Positions 17,054 through 25,402 of a DNA stretch of 64,000 bases are shown here, in pieces. The stretch comes from Bacteroidales bacterium (GTDB lineage Bacteria > Bacteroidota > Bacteroidia > Bacteroidales > 4484-276), in NCBI GenBank assembly GCA_035647615.1, contig DASRND010000032.1:186001-250000 (forward strand). Reading direction: 5' to 3'. Numbering within the stretch: the first letter of the stretch is position 1; each line of letters begins with the position of its first letter. A program made the translations under genes and the position numbers. Below the pieces are notes generated by a model. That model searched no databases, had not been told where the DNA came from, and saw nothing but the letters and a program-made list of their open reading frames with translations.

Positions 17054-18000
17054 TTCACGAGCTGTATTTTGCGTTTTGACCAAAATGTAGCCAGAGCCAA
17101 TCCACTCACAATATGCCACACACCCCACCAGGCGGCAATGATCGTCATCCCGCCAAGTTCCATCTCCGGTGGAAATATTTTAGGATTAAACATCAGCGCC
17201 AGCGCAAGCCCCGAGTTTTGTATGCCCGTTTCGATGGTGATGGAGCGGCGGTCAATTCGTGGCAGCCGCATGATGGTACCCGCCATAAAACCGGTTCCCA
17301 GCGCCAGCAGGTTATGCAGAAGCACGATCAGAAACACCAACGGCACATATTTTTTGAAATGGCTGAAATTGGCCGAGAGTAAAATAATTACCAGAGCAAC
17401 AAAAAACAGGATGGAGATAGTCTTGATGGGTTTGATGATTCTGGCTGTAAATCGCGGAAACCTGGATGCAATCGTGATCCCGGCAATCACCGGAAGACCC
17501 AGCAGCAGAAATACAGTTTGAAAAACCTGCTGCACATCAATGTCTAAAGGGCGCAGCAGTTCGCCGGCACCTTTGCTATAGTGGCCAATGTACCAATCGC
17601 CCCAGAGGGCAAAATTGAAAGGGGTCATAAAAATCGCGATCATCGTGGCGATGGCCGTAAGGCTAATGGAAAGCGCTGCATTGCCTTTGGCGTTGGCGCT
17701 CATAAAATTGGAGATGTTGCCTCCCGGGCAGGCGGCTACCAGAATCATCCCCAACGCAACGGTGGCGGTGAGATTTAATGAAATCACCAGCAGAAACGTA
17801 AGCGCCGGAAGCAACACAAATTGTGATACTACGCCTGTAATCACTGACTTTGGATGCGCCAACACATCCTTGAAATGTGAGATGTTGATGCTCAGCGCCA
17901 CGCCAAACATGATAAATGCCAGCGCGATGTTGAGCGTATGAATTCCTGAGGCAGAAAAGTTGAGCCTTACATGGTCCAGTACGTCGAGAGAGTTGTGCAT
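17050..18000 (-). CDS. Bile acid:sodium symporter family (BASS) transporter
   Basis: A 316-residue inner-membrane protein with about nine to ten hydrophobic segments typical of the BASS family. The sodium-binding core is suggested by VAACPGGNISNFMSANAKGN near residue 92 and by TIETGIQNSGLALALMF near residue 255. These match the two crossed, Pro/Gly-containing helices of the fold. Bacterial members move various organic anions with Na+, and the substrate here cannot be told. The stop overlaps the start of the acyltransferase gene by four bases, so the two are translated together. Confidence 0.85.
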   Translation of the reverse strand: MHNSLDVLDHVRLNFSASGIHTLNIALAFIMFGVALSINISHFKDVLAHPKSVITGVVSQFVLLPALTFLLVISLNLTATVALGMILVAACPGGNISNFMSANAKGNAALSISLTAIATMIAIFMTPFNFALWGDWYIGHYSKGAGELLRPLDIDVQQVFQTVFLLLGLPVIAGITIASRFPRFTARIIKPIKTISILFFVALVIILLSANFSHFKKYVPLVFLIVLLHNLLALGTGFMAGTIMRLPRIDRRSITIETGIQNSGLALALMFNPKIFPPEMELGGMTIIAAWWGVWHIVSGLALATFWSKRKIQLVK

Positions 18001-18441
18001 GTTAGTTTTGCAAAAGGGGCAAAAATAGCATTTCTAATTTGTAATAGAGGCGTCAAAATATCTCCATCTGATTCAACTTGGTTTTATGTTGATGATTAGG
18101 GAGGCCGGGCGGGCTTTCCGCTTTACCCTGCTTGCAGCAGCTGTGTTTTTGTAAGCGGTACGTGGGCTTCCTTCGTCAGCCTCTGCCCGCCAACAAAAAC
18201 ATCAGCCGCTGCTGCGCCGGGATGCCGCTTCAATCCCTGCCTCTGCAATCCGCAGTGAGCATGGCGTGTGGCGCATAGCGCAGGCTTTAGCCCCTGTGGT
18301 GGTACGGTAAAACCAAATATTGAATCTTGAGTTTTAGCCCCAACGAAGCGACATCTGATTTTAAAATTGAAAGTAAAAGGTTATCAGGAAAAGATGAGCG
18401 GTGAGCGACGAAAAAGAAGCCGGAGGTTTTATATTTTATTA
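18001..18441. repeat. Intergenic region with a long interrupted inverted repeat
   Basis: A 441-bp gap without a convincing gene. Positions 18136-18152 (AGCAGCTGTGTTTTTG) pair with 18193-18213 (ACAAAAACATCAG then CCGCTGCT). Outside these, GGGCGGGC near 18107 pairs with GCCCGCC near 18185. The structure looks like a dispersed palindromic element. The right end (18440-18500) is a low-complexity GAGCCAGGAGCCAGGAG-like tract that runs into the aroA 3' end. Confidence 0.5.
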
Positions 18442-19776
18442 TTAGATATTCTGCAATTCGATATCGCTCCTGGCTCCTGGCTTCTGGCTCTTTGCGCCAT
18501 GCGCCGTGCATTTTTCTTGTTCTTCCACATTTATCTTAGCTCCAACTGAGCGCAGATCGTCGAAAAAGTGTGGCCACGACTTGCTGATGCATCCGGCGCC
18601 GTAAATGGTAATGGGAGTTGTCGCCACAAGGGCAGCTGTGGCTGCGGCCATTGCGATGCGATGATCGTTGTGAGCATCGATAGTGGCTCCGGTAAGCGCA
18701 ACGCCATGTATGTGCATGTTGTCGCCATCCAAAATGATTTGGATTCCCATTTTGGCGAGTTCCTGTTGCAGCGACAATCCGCGGTTGCTTTCCTTGTTTT
18801 GTAGCCGATGCACGCCACTCAGCGTGCTGGTTCCTCGCGCTGTTGCTGCCAACACAGCCAATGGCGGAAACAGGTCGGGGCAATGGGTACAGTCGAAACG
18901 AAAAGGCCGTGGCTGCTGCTGCCGGATGGTGATGCCGTTGTCGGAAATATCGACAGGGATTCCTGCTGTTGACAAGGCTTCAATGACTTGCCGATCGGCT
19001 TGCTTACTGTGGATGTCGAGGTTGTTAATGATGAGATCGCCAGCCAGAGCAGCAGCCACCATCATAAAAGCAGCGCCACTCCAGTCGCCTTCGATAGTGA
19101 TTTCCGTTGGGTTATAGTTTTGGTTGCCACCGATATGATACGTTTCGGGCGCTATCTGTTTTATCTCTATTCCAAATTTTTGGATGGTTTCCAGCGTCAT
19201 CAGCACATAAGGAGCGCTTTTAAGATTCTGAACGACAAGTTTGCTTTCACCACTCAGCAATGGCAGCGCCATGAGCAGACCACTCACAAATTGTGAGCTT
19301 TCGCTGCCATCGACCACCACTTCGCCGGCTTTCATTTTTCCGGAAAGGTGATAAGGTAATTTTCCGTGGTCAGAATTACAAAGGATGCCCATCTGTTGAA
19401 GTACTTTGCACAGGTTGCCAAGCGGACGTTTTAGCAAAGAACCCTTTCCGGAAATTGTGACGGGATCCTCGAAAAGTGCCGGAGTCAGTGCAATCATCAG
19501 GCGAGCTGCCAGGCCGGATTCGCCACAATCGAAAGTGAAAGATGTTGGGCGAAAAGCACCTTTGATTTCAAGCAGATCATTTTGATAATTTAAATCGCAG
19601 CCCAGTTGCCGGGCAATTTCCATCATGGCCAAAGCGTCGTCGCAGGGTGAAGGATGATGGATTATCGAAAGACCCTCCGCGAGCATCGCCGCAGCAATGG
19701 CTCGAATCGTCTGGCTCTTGGAAGCTGGAGCCGCCAACGTTCCCGTGATGGCCGATGGATAGACGGTAGCTTTCAT
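18442..19776 (-). CDS. aroA: 3-phosphoshikimate 1-carboxyvinyltransferase (EPSP synthase)
   Basis: Sixth step of the shikimate pathway, joining phosphoenolpyruvate to shikimate 3-phosphate. Recognised motifs are the N-terminal APASKSQTIRAIAAAML (with the substrate Lys), DGSESSQFVSGLLMALPLL, DNHDHRIAMA-like AHNDHRIAMAAATAALV, and GAGCISKSWPHFFDDL near the C terminus. The 444-residue protein is about 20 residues longer than usual because the frame runs past SVGAKINVEEQ into a low-complexity repeat tract (KSQKPGARSD), which looks like an acquired tail. It overlaps the upstream aroB stop as ATGA, so the two are translationally coupled. Confidence 0.95.
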   Translation of the reverse strand: MKATVYPSAITGTLAAPASKSQTIRAIAAAMLAEGLSIIHHPSPCDDALAMMEIARQLGCDLNYQNDLLEIKGAFRPTSFTFDCGESGLAARLMIALTPALFEDPVTISGKGSLLKRPLGNLCKVLQQMGILCNSDHGKLPYHLSGKMKAGEVVVDGSESSQFVSGLLMALPLLSGESKLVVQNLKSAPYVLMTLETIQKFGIEIKQIAPETYHIGGNQNYNPTEITIEGDWSGAAFMMVAAALAGDLIINNLDIHSKQADRQVIEALSTAGIPVDISDNGITIRQQQPRPFRFDCTHCPDLFPPLAVLAATARGTSTLSGVHRLQNKESNRGLSLQQELAKMGIQIILDGDNMHIHGVALTGATIDAHNDHRIAMAAATAALVATTPITIYGAGCISKSWPHFFDDLRSVGAKINVEEQEKCTAHGAKSQKPGARSDIELQNI

Positions 19777-20792
19777 GGTGAGAGCATAAAATTTTGAAGT
19801 TCTGTGACTGCTATTTTTTTTATCACTGCCTGACCAATATTTTCCAACAGCACAAAATGAACTTCCCCTCCCTCGCGCTTTTTGTCGGCGGTGAGCGCAT
19901 CAACGATTTGCCGGGCATCGGCAGAAGTGCTGATGGGTAAATTAAGATTTTGGAGCAGGCGGATGATGCGCTCATATTGATTTTGCGAAAGCGAAGTATG
20001 TTTTAACGAAAGTCGCAGCGCGGCTGCCATACCAATGCTCACGGCGTGGCCATGGCTGATACCTGCCACCTTCTCGATGGCGTGGCCATACGTGTGCCCG
20101 AAGTTGAGGATACGCCGCAGGTTTTGTTCCTTCTCGTCGCGCAGCACCACGTCACTTTTTATTTGGTAAGAGCGCAGCGTGATGTGACGGATAGCATCTT
20201 TATCTAAATTTAAAATTTCCCGGAAATTATCTTCGATAAAATCGAAATAAGCAGCATCAGCTATCAGTGCATGTTTCACAACTTCGGCGAGGCCGTTGGC
20301 AAGTTCATAGGGGGGCAGAGTCTGCAATGTCGCCGGATCGCTCAGGATAAATCGTGGCTGATAAAAGGTTCCGACCATATTTTTAAAACCCTGAAAATTT
20401 ATGCCGTTTTTGCCACCAATGGAAGCATCAGCTTGAGCCAACAGCGTGGTGGGAACAAAAGCGCAGGCAACACCCCGCAAATAGGTGGCAGCTGCAAAAC
20501 CGGCGATGTCGCAAACGATGCCGCCACCCACGCCCACAAGCATGCCTGAGCGGTCGATGTCCAAATCGATCAGTTGCTGATAGATGTCGTGCATAGTAAG
20601 GAGCGTTTTGTGCTGCTCGCCGTCGCCGATGAGAATTACCGGAAGCCCCTGCCAGTGCTGCCCATAGTGCTGCTGAATTACCTGCTGGGTGATTATCACC
20701 GACTGTGCCGGGAGGTGCTGTCGAAGGTTAGAAATCGGTTCGTCCGACAGGTATTTGACAGCAGCAAAAGAATTAGAACTGGCGCTACTCAT
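19773..20792 (-). CDS. aroB: 3-dehydroquinate synthase
   Basis: Second step of the shikimate pathway, an NAD- and metal-dependent cyclisation of DAHP in the cytoplasm. GVGGGIVCDIAGFAAATYLR is the NAD-binding segment near residue 90, and NFGHTYGHAIEKVAGISHGH supplies the metal-binding His residues near residue 225. The 339-residue length is normal. The gene overlaps the aroA start by four bases. No other aro genes are in the window. Confidence 0.95.
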   Translation of the reverse strand: MSSASSNSFAAVKYLSDEPISNLRQHLPAQSVIITQQVIQQHYGQHWQGLPVILIGDGEQHKTLLTMHDIYQQLIDLDIDRSGMLVGVGGGIVCDIAGFAAATYLRGVACAFVPTTLLAQADASIGGKNGINFQGFKNMVGTFYQPRFILSDPATLQTLPPYELANGLAEVVKHALIADAAYFDFIEDNFREILNLDKDAIRHITLRSYQIKSDVVLRDEKEQNLRRILNFGHTYGHAIEKVAGISHGHAVSIGMAAALRLSLKHTSLSQNQYERIIRLLQNLNLPISTSADARQIVDALTADKKREGGEVHFVLLENIGQAVIKKIAVTELQNFMLSP

Positions 20793-21146
20793 TGCGATTT
20801 TTAAATACTGTGGATTGATTCAAATGATTATTTATTACTGTTTGGTGATAAATTTCCAAGACCAAAAAGAAAATCCAAACATAAATAATATCTGCAGATG
20901 GCACTTCCCAAAAAATAATATCACTCCTTCGGATTGGCTGTGTGGGAATTTTAATTTTTCAAAACATGAAAATATTTATGAATCCCGCAGCTTCCCAGCA
21001 AGTCATGATACTGCCGCCTCGACGAGGCTCCTATGTTGATTTATTCACCACTCTACCATACTGTCGCCTCTACGAGGCTTTCGTTACTGCAAAGTGCTAT
21101 TGCAGCTGCCGACTGAGAGCTACAGACTGCAGACTGGATTCCGGCA
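20793..21146. repeat. Intergenic region with two spaced copies of a small hairpin
   Basis: A 354-bp gap between the aroB start and the ilvA stop with no gene I can support. It contains two similar hairpins, GCCTCGACGAGGC at 21016-21028 and GCCTCTACGAGGC at 21066-21078. They start exactly 50 bp apart and each is preceded by an ACTG-C motif. They look like a short dispersed repeat. The rest is AT-rich and shows nothing else. Confidence 0.5.
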
Positions 21147-22364
21147 TTAGGTCATTACTTCGTATTGGAGATTCTTCTCGTCAAATGCCTCACGGATGGT
21201 CTGCAACTGGTCGAAACTTTGCAGGTTAAAAGTGAGCGTAATGAGTACGAAACCAACGGGCACCGTAGTGATGGAGCGTTCGTGGTTGATATCGTATATG
21301 TTGGCGCGGATGCTGTCGAGGATGGTGATAAGTTGCTTTAACTCGCCGGCAAGGTCGGGGGTGAGTACTTTGATGCGCACGCGCAAACCTTCTTCCATCA
21401 TCCCTTTTTCGAGTATCTGCTCCAGCATGCCCATGTTGATGTTTCCGCCGCTTATAACCGGAACTACTTTGCGGCCTTTCACGTCGATTTTCTCTGAAAG
21501 GATGGCTGCCATAGATGCTACTCCCGAGGGTTCGGCTAATATTTTGGCGCGTTGCAGCATAAGATAAAGGGCGTGGGATATTTCAGCATCGCTCACCACC
21601 ACCAGCTCATCAACATATTTCTGCACGCACTCCAGGGTGAGATCGCCGGGAGTTTTTACAGCTATTCCGTCGGCGATGGTGTGCAGAGAGGCAAGGCTGC
21701 TCACGTGCCCTTGATCTACCGAAAGTTTCATCGACTGGGCTCCTTCGGGTTCTACGCCGATGATCCGGATTTTAGGATTGAATTTCTTAAGGGCTATGGC
21801 TATTCCCGAGATAAGACCGCCGCCACCGATGGGTACCACCACATCCTGGACGTCGTCGAGTTGTTTAAAAATTTCCAATCCAATGGTTCCCTGTCCGGCA
21901 ATAATGTCGGGGTGGTTGAAAGGATGAACGAAACAGGCGCCGGACTCTTCCTTGAAAGTCATGGCTGCAGCAAATGCGTCGTCGAAGGTGGCACCGGTGA
22001 GAACCACTTCGGCGCCATAGCTGCGCGTGGCCATCACTTTGAGTGGCGGAGCAAACACCGGCATAAAAACGGTGGATTTTATACCCAAGCTTGTAGCGCT
22101 GTAAGCAACGCCCTGTGCGTGATTGCCCGCCGAAGCGCACACCACGCCATTGCTCAATTCTTCGGCACTAAGCGAACTCACCATGTTGTAGGCACCACGC
22201 ACCTTGAAGCTGCCTGTCGACTGCAGATTCTCCATCTTCATAAATACTTTGGCGCCAGACATCATCGAAAACGACTTGCTCGATTCGAGTGGAGTAACTT
22301 TTACAATTTTGCGCAGCGTGCTTTCTGCTTTTATAATATCCGAAAAATCAGGTATTTGACTCAT
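21147..22364 (-). CDS. ilvA: Threonine ammonia-lyase (threonine deaminase)
   Basis: PLP enzyme converting threonine to 2-oxobutyrate and ammonia, the entry to isoleucine synthesis or threonine catabolism. KMENLQSTGSFKVRGAYNM carries the PLP Lys near residue 53, ASAGNHAQGVAYSA binds the substrate, and VPIGGGGLISGIAIALKKF is the Gly-rich phosphate loop. The last 80 or so residues (LRVRIKVLTPDLAGELKQL onward) form a single ACT-like regulatory domain. The 405 residues thus fit the short form with one ACT unit rather than the two-unit E. coli IlvA. I chose the ATG at 22364 (MSQIPDFSDI); the TTG 27 bases upstream gives a poor start. Other ilv genes are absent nearby. Confidence 0.92.
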   Translation of the reverse strand: MSQIPDFSDIIKAESTLRKIVKVTPLESSKSFSMMSGAKVFMKMENLQSTGSFKVRGAYNMVSSLSAEELSNGVVCASAGNHAQGVAYSATSLGIKSTVFMPVFAPPLKVMATRSYGAEVVLTGATFDDAFAAAMTFKEESGACFVHPFNHPDIIAGQGTIGLEIFKQLDDVQDVVVPIGGGGLISGIAIALKKFNPKIRIIGVEPEGAQSMKLSVDQGHVSSLASLHTIADGIAVKTPGDLTLECVQKYVDELVVVSDAEISHALYLMLQRAKILAEPSGVASMAAILSEKIDVKGRKVVPVISGGNINMGMLEQILEKGMMEEGLRVRIKVLTPDLAGELKQLITILDSIRANIYDINHERSITTVPVGFVLITLTFNLQSFDQLQTIREAFDEKNLQYEVMT

Positions 22365-22388
22365 GAAAAATAAAATTTTGTGTAATTG

Positions 22389-22396
22389 CAAATTTA
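22389..22396 (-). promoter_or_regulatory. Candidate -7 element for ilvA
   Basis: Read on the minus strand, TAAATTTG matches the Bacteroidota TAnnTTTG consensus, 25 bp upstream of the ATG. I see no clear -33 element. Confidence 0.3.
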
Positions 22397-22604
22397 ATCA
22401 ATAACATAGGCTCAGGCGGCGGGGTAAGATTATGACAGAGCAGAAGAAGGTTGCTCTGAAATCACTATTAAAACGCAATCTTTTTTCGTTTTCGCGGATG
22501 GAAAATCAGACGCTGCCTTTTGAAATATTTGTTTATTTTGTTTGAACTTTTATTAATCCCAATTTGTTCGATTACAATAAGTTCTGACAACTAAATCTAA
22601 AATT

Positions 22605-23183
22605 ATGAAAAACATCAGCAAATTTCTCATTTTAATGATTTTTGGTTCCGTGCTTTTTACGGGATGCCAGGGAAGTACAAATTCTGAAAATGCCGAAGCC
22701 AACGCCGCCATGAAAGATTCACAGAATGAAGATGGTTCGATGGCGCATTTCGACAAAGTGATCGGAGAGCTGCGCGACGGGCAAATTGTAATGGTTGCAG
22801 ATGCTGACGAGCTCAGGGCACGTTGGCAAAGAGTTGTGAATGAACAAGTGAAGCCCGGTATTTCTTTTACGCGAATATGGATTGTTAATGAAGCCGATAA
22901 TTATTTTTTGCGTGGTAGCGATTCCATCAACTATGCATCCTCCATCATCAGGCTGGCGCTGGATGGGGATAAAATATATGAACTTAAACTTAATAACGTA
23001 GGTAAGGAAGATCAGGTAGGTTCCGAAACTATAATGTGTTCCGGATGTGAAAGTTCAGGCCCCGGCGCAGTGGGCGAATGCGAAGTGCATTATGGGCTGG
23101 AGGGAGGTTATTATTGCTCCGACTGTAGCGCTGGCAATTGCCAGAAAACGCATATCTTGTCTGTAGGCAGAGGAATACTTTGA
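22605..23183 (+). CDS. Lipoprotein with a Cys-rich C-terminal tail
   Basis: A 192-residue lipoprotein with signal MKNISKFLILMIFGSVLFTG then Cys21 of the lipobox. The body (residues 50-140) is an unrecognised mixed fold with HFDKVIGELRDGQIVMVAD. The C-terminal 50 residues contain six Cys in CSGCESSG, GECEVHYG, YYCSDCSAGNCQ. That pattern suggests metal binding or disulfides in the envelope. I do not recognise the family. It is monocistronic, divergent from ilvA and followed by the RhuM relic on the other strand. Confidence 0.6.
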   Translation: MKNISKFLILMIFGSVLFTGCQGSTNSENAEANAAMKDSQNEDGSMAHFDKVIGELRDGQIVMVADADELRARWQRVVNEQVKPGISFTRIWIVNEADNYFLRGSDSINYASSIIRLALDGDKIYELKLNNVGKEDQVGSETIMCSGCESSGPGAVGECEVHYGLEGGYYCSDCSAGNCQKTHILSVGRGIL

Positions 23184-23578
23184 GCAGCTCCCTAGCCAAT
23201 GTTTTCTGTAAAGTGAATGATTCTGAACGAAAGTTCCAAATAAACAAATCCCATATTTACAAAAATATTCGCGCTTAAGCGGAAAAAAATGATGAGCTTT
23301 TATCTGGTCGTTGTGTAATGGTCAAAACCTGAGACGGTATCTACGAGCATAGAGATCAGCCGTTACATCCTGCGAAGCGAGAAAGCGATTACTCTTTCTT
23401 CTTTTGTTTTGGTTTTAATATTCTCCAGCCGAACCTGGATTTTTATTTGTCCGTCATCGGATTGGTAGAGTAAGAGGTCACTTTTTGACTTTTCGGGTAA
23501 CATTTTTCATCAATATTAACTCATTGCAATTTGCCAATGAGAGAGCGGCAGTGCAATGTTTAATTGTACCCCAAGAAC
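23184..23578. other. Gene-poor region between the lipoprotein and pntB
   Basis: A 395-bp stretch. The only coding signal I can support is the minus-strand RhuM-like relic at 23363-23503. The remainder is AT-rich and shows no repeat or RNA-like structure. Confidence 0.5.
23363..23503 (-). pseudogene. N-terminal relic of a RhuM-family protein
   Basis: A 46-codon frame starts MLPEKSKSDLLLYQSDDGQ and continues IKIQVRLEN. This matches the beginning of RhuM-type proteins (a pattern like LLYQxEDGxxxIxVRLEd). After about 29 residues it departs from the family, where the ETVWLTQ-type DNA-binding part should follow, and soon stops. It is therefore probably the stump of a gene that once lay here. RhuM genes are often carried on genomic islands and near defence genes. 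No other island trace is seen in this spot. Confidence 0.45.
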
Positions 23579-25009
23579 TTACAACGAATTTATCTCGCTG
23601 GTAAGTTTAGCAAGTGTGTCTTTTGCGTTACCGAAGAGCATCCGGGTGTTGTCTTTAAAAAACAATGGGTTTTCGATGCCGGCGTATCCTTTGCCCATGC
23701 CGCGCTTCATCACGATCACGTTTTTAGATTGGGCAGCATTTATTATGGGCATACCATAGATGGGGCTACCGGGCGTTTCGTTGGCTGCCGGGTTTACCAC
23801 GTCATTAGCACCTACTACAATCACCACATCGGTGTTGGGCATATCCTTGTTGATCTCGTCCATTTCAATCAGCTTTTCGTAGGAAACATCGGCTTCGGCC
23901 AGCAATACGTTCATGTGGCCGGGCATACGTCCTGCCACCGGATGGATGCCATAACGTACCTGCACGCCTTTTTCCTCAAGCACCTTTTCGAGCTCATGGA
24001 TGGTGTGTTGCGCCTGTGCCACAGCCAGTCCATATCCTGGCACTACCACCACCGATTTGGAATATGAAAGTAATACAGCAGCATCGCTCATCGACATCTC
24101 TTTGATGCTACCCGTTTCGAGGCCTGCTGCTCCGGCGGCTTTGGCACCAAAACCCCCGATAATCACGTTGAGCAGCGATCGGTTCATTGCTTTTGTCATC
24201 AGTATGGTGAGGATGCTGCCGGCTGCGCCAACAAAAATACCTCCCAGAATCATTGCCAGGTTATTATAAATAAAACCTGCCATGGCTGCAGCAACACCCG
24301 TAAGCGAGTTGAGCAGCGAAATAACCACCGGCATGTCGGCGCCACCAATGGGCAACACGAACATGACTCCGTAAAGAATGGAAGCGGCAAAGAGCAGATA
24401 AACCAGCCAGGCGTACTGCTGTGGGTTCGGCTGCATCAGTATGTAAATGGTGGCTCCCACCAGAGCGGCAAGCACCAGCATGTTCACCCATTTCATCACT
24501 TGGGCGTTGATGTTTCCAATCTTTCCGGCCAGCTTGCCATAAGCGATAAGGCTGCCGCTGAAAGCAATGGAACCTATTATCAGCCCCAGCAAAGTTACGA
24601 GCAGGGATTCGTTTTGTGGATTGCCAAATTCGAGCAAACCCACCAGTGCGGAAGCTGCACCACCGGTAGCATTAAAAAATGAAACCAACTCCGGCATGGC
24701 GGTCATCTTCACGCGTTTGGAAATAACTATTCCCACCACGCTGCCCACAGCAATGGTAACGATAATAACGAGCATGCTCGTCCAACCAATGGTGTCTCCA
24801 TCGGGATTTCGGTGCAGAAACAAGGTAGTAATCATGGCCAGCACCATGGCGCCGCCTGCATAAAAGTTTCCATTGCGTGCCGTGCGCGGGTGGCTAAGTA
24901 GTTTAAGGCCGACTACAAAAAATATGGCTGAGAGCAGGTAGCTGAATTCGAGGATGGCATCGCCTATGGCAAAATTGACGCCGCTGAATGTTTGTAATAT
25001 CTGATCCAT
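23579..25009 (-). CDS. pntB: NAD(P) transhydrogenase, beta subunit
   Basis: Membrane subunit of the proton-translocating transhydrogenase, which uses the proton gradient to drive hydride transfer from NADH to NADP+. The 476-residue protein has about nine hydrophobic segments in its first 270 residues. These are followed by the NADP-binding domain III: VVVPGYGLAVAQAQHTIHEL near residue 312, GRMPGHMNVLLAEADVSYE near residue 357 and VIVVGANDVVNPAA near residue 398. Together with the two alpha parts upstream it makes a complete enzyme. It is the last gene of the pnt operon. Confidence 0.95.
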   Translation of the reverse strand: MDQILQTFSGVNFAIGDAILEFSYLLSAIFFVVGLKLLSHPRTARNGNFYAGGAMVLAMITTLFLHRNPDGDTIGWTSMLVIIVTIAVGSVVGIVISKRVKMTAMPELVSFFNATGGAASALVGLLEFGNPQNESLLVTLLGLIIGSIAFSGSLIAYGKLAGKIGNINAQVMKWVNMLVLAALVGATIYILMQPNPQQYAWLVYLLFAASILYGVMFVLPIGGADMPVVISLLNSLTGVAAAMAGFIYNNLAMILGGIFVGAAGSILTILMTKAMNRSLLNVIIGGFGAKAAGAAGLETGSIKEMSMSDAAVLLSYSKSVVVVPGYGLAVAQAQHTIHELEKVLEEKGVQVRYGIHPVAGRMPGHMNVLLAEADVSYEKLIEMDEINKDMPNTDVVIVVGANDVVNPAANETPGSPIYGMPIINAAQSKNVIVMKRGMGKGYAGIENPLFFKDNTRMLFGNAKDTLAKLTSEINSL

Positions 25010-25078
25010 TTTTGGGTGACTATGCGTTGGGTTTGAAAATTAATGTGACTTATTATTGTGATGGGAGAGTGGTCGGCT

Positions 25079-25390
25079 TTATTTCTTTTTTTTAAACATC
25101 TCCAGCATTCGGTCGGTAACGGCAAAGCCGCCCGCCACGTTTAAGATGCCAAAAAATACGGCCAAAACACCGAGCACCAGCTCCAGCGAAAACTTTGTAA
25201 CATCGGTATGGCCTACCAGGATAATCCCTCCGATGATGATGACGCCGCTGATGGCATTGGCACCCGACATAAGGGGTGTGTGAAGAACCGACGGTACGTT
25301 GCTGATAACCTCGATGCCAAGAAACACCGAAAGTGCAATGATAAAAATCGCCTCGCGGTATGAATAAAAAAAGATGAATATCTCGTTCAT
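25079..25390 (-). CDS. pntA: NAD(P) transhydrogenase, alpha subunit part 2
   Basis: A 103-residue membrane protein with three hydrophobic segments (IFFYSYREAIFIIALSVFLG, NAISGVIIIGGIILVG, LGVLAVFFGILNVAGGFAV). It corresponds to the membrane part of the alpha subunit, which in many bacteria is encoded separately from the NAD-binding part. It supplies helices of the proton channel together with PntB. It lies 12 bp after the PntA part 1 gene and 69 bp before pntB. Confidence 0.93.
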   Translation of the reverse strand: MNEIFIFFYSYREAIFIIALSVFLGIEVISNVPSVLHTPLMSGANAISGVIIIGGIILVGHTDVTKFSLELVLGVLAVFFGILNVAGGFAVTDRMLEMFKKKK

Positions 25391-25402
25391 AAAAATAGAG
25401 TT

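Noticed and set aside
16799..17521. 240-codon plus-strand frame across the acyltransferase and BASS genes
   Set aside because: It spans two real genes on the other strand and lacks any domain.
18287..18549. Small frames at the aroA 3' end
   Set aside because: They are built on the GAGCCAGGAG-like repeat tract and have no motif.
21552..22373. 273-codon plus-strand frame opposite ilvA
   Set aside because: ilvA carries all PLP and Gly-loop motifs; the opposite frame has none and is a shadow.
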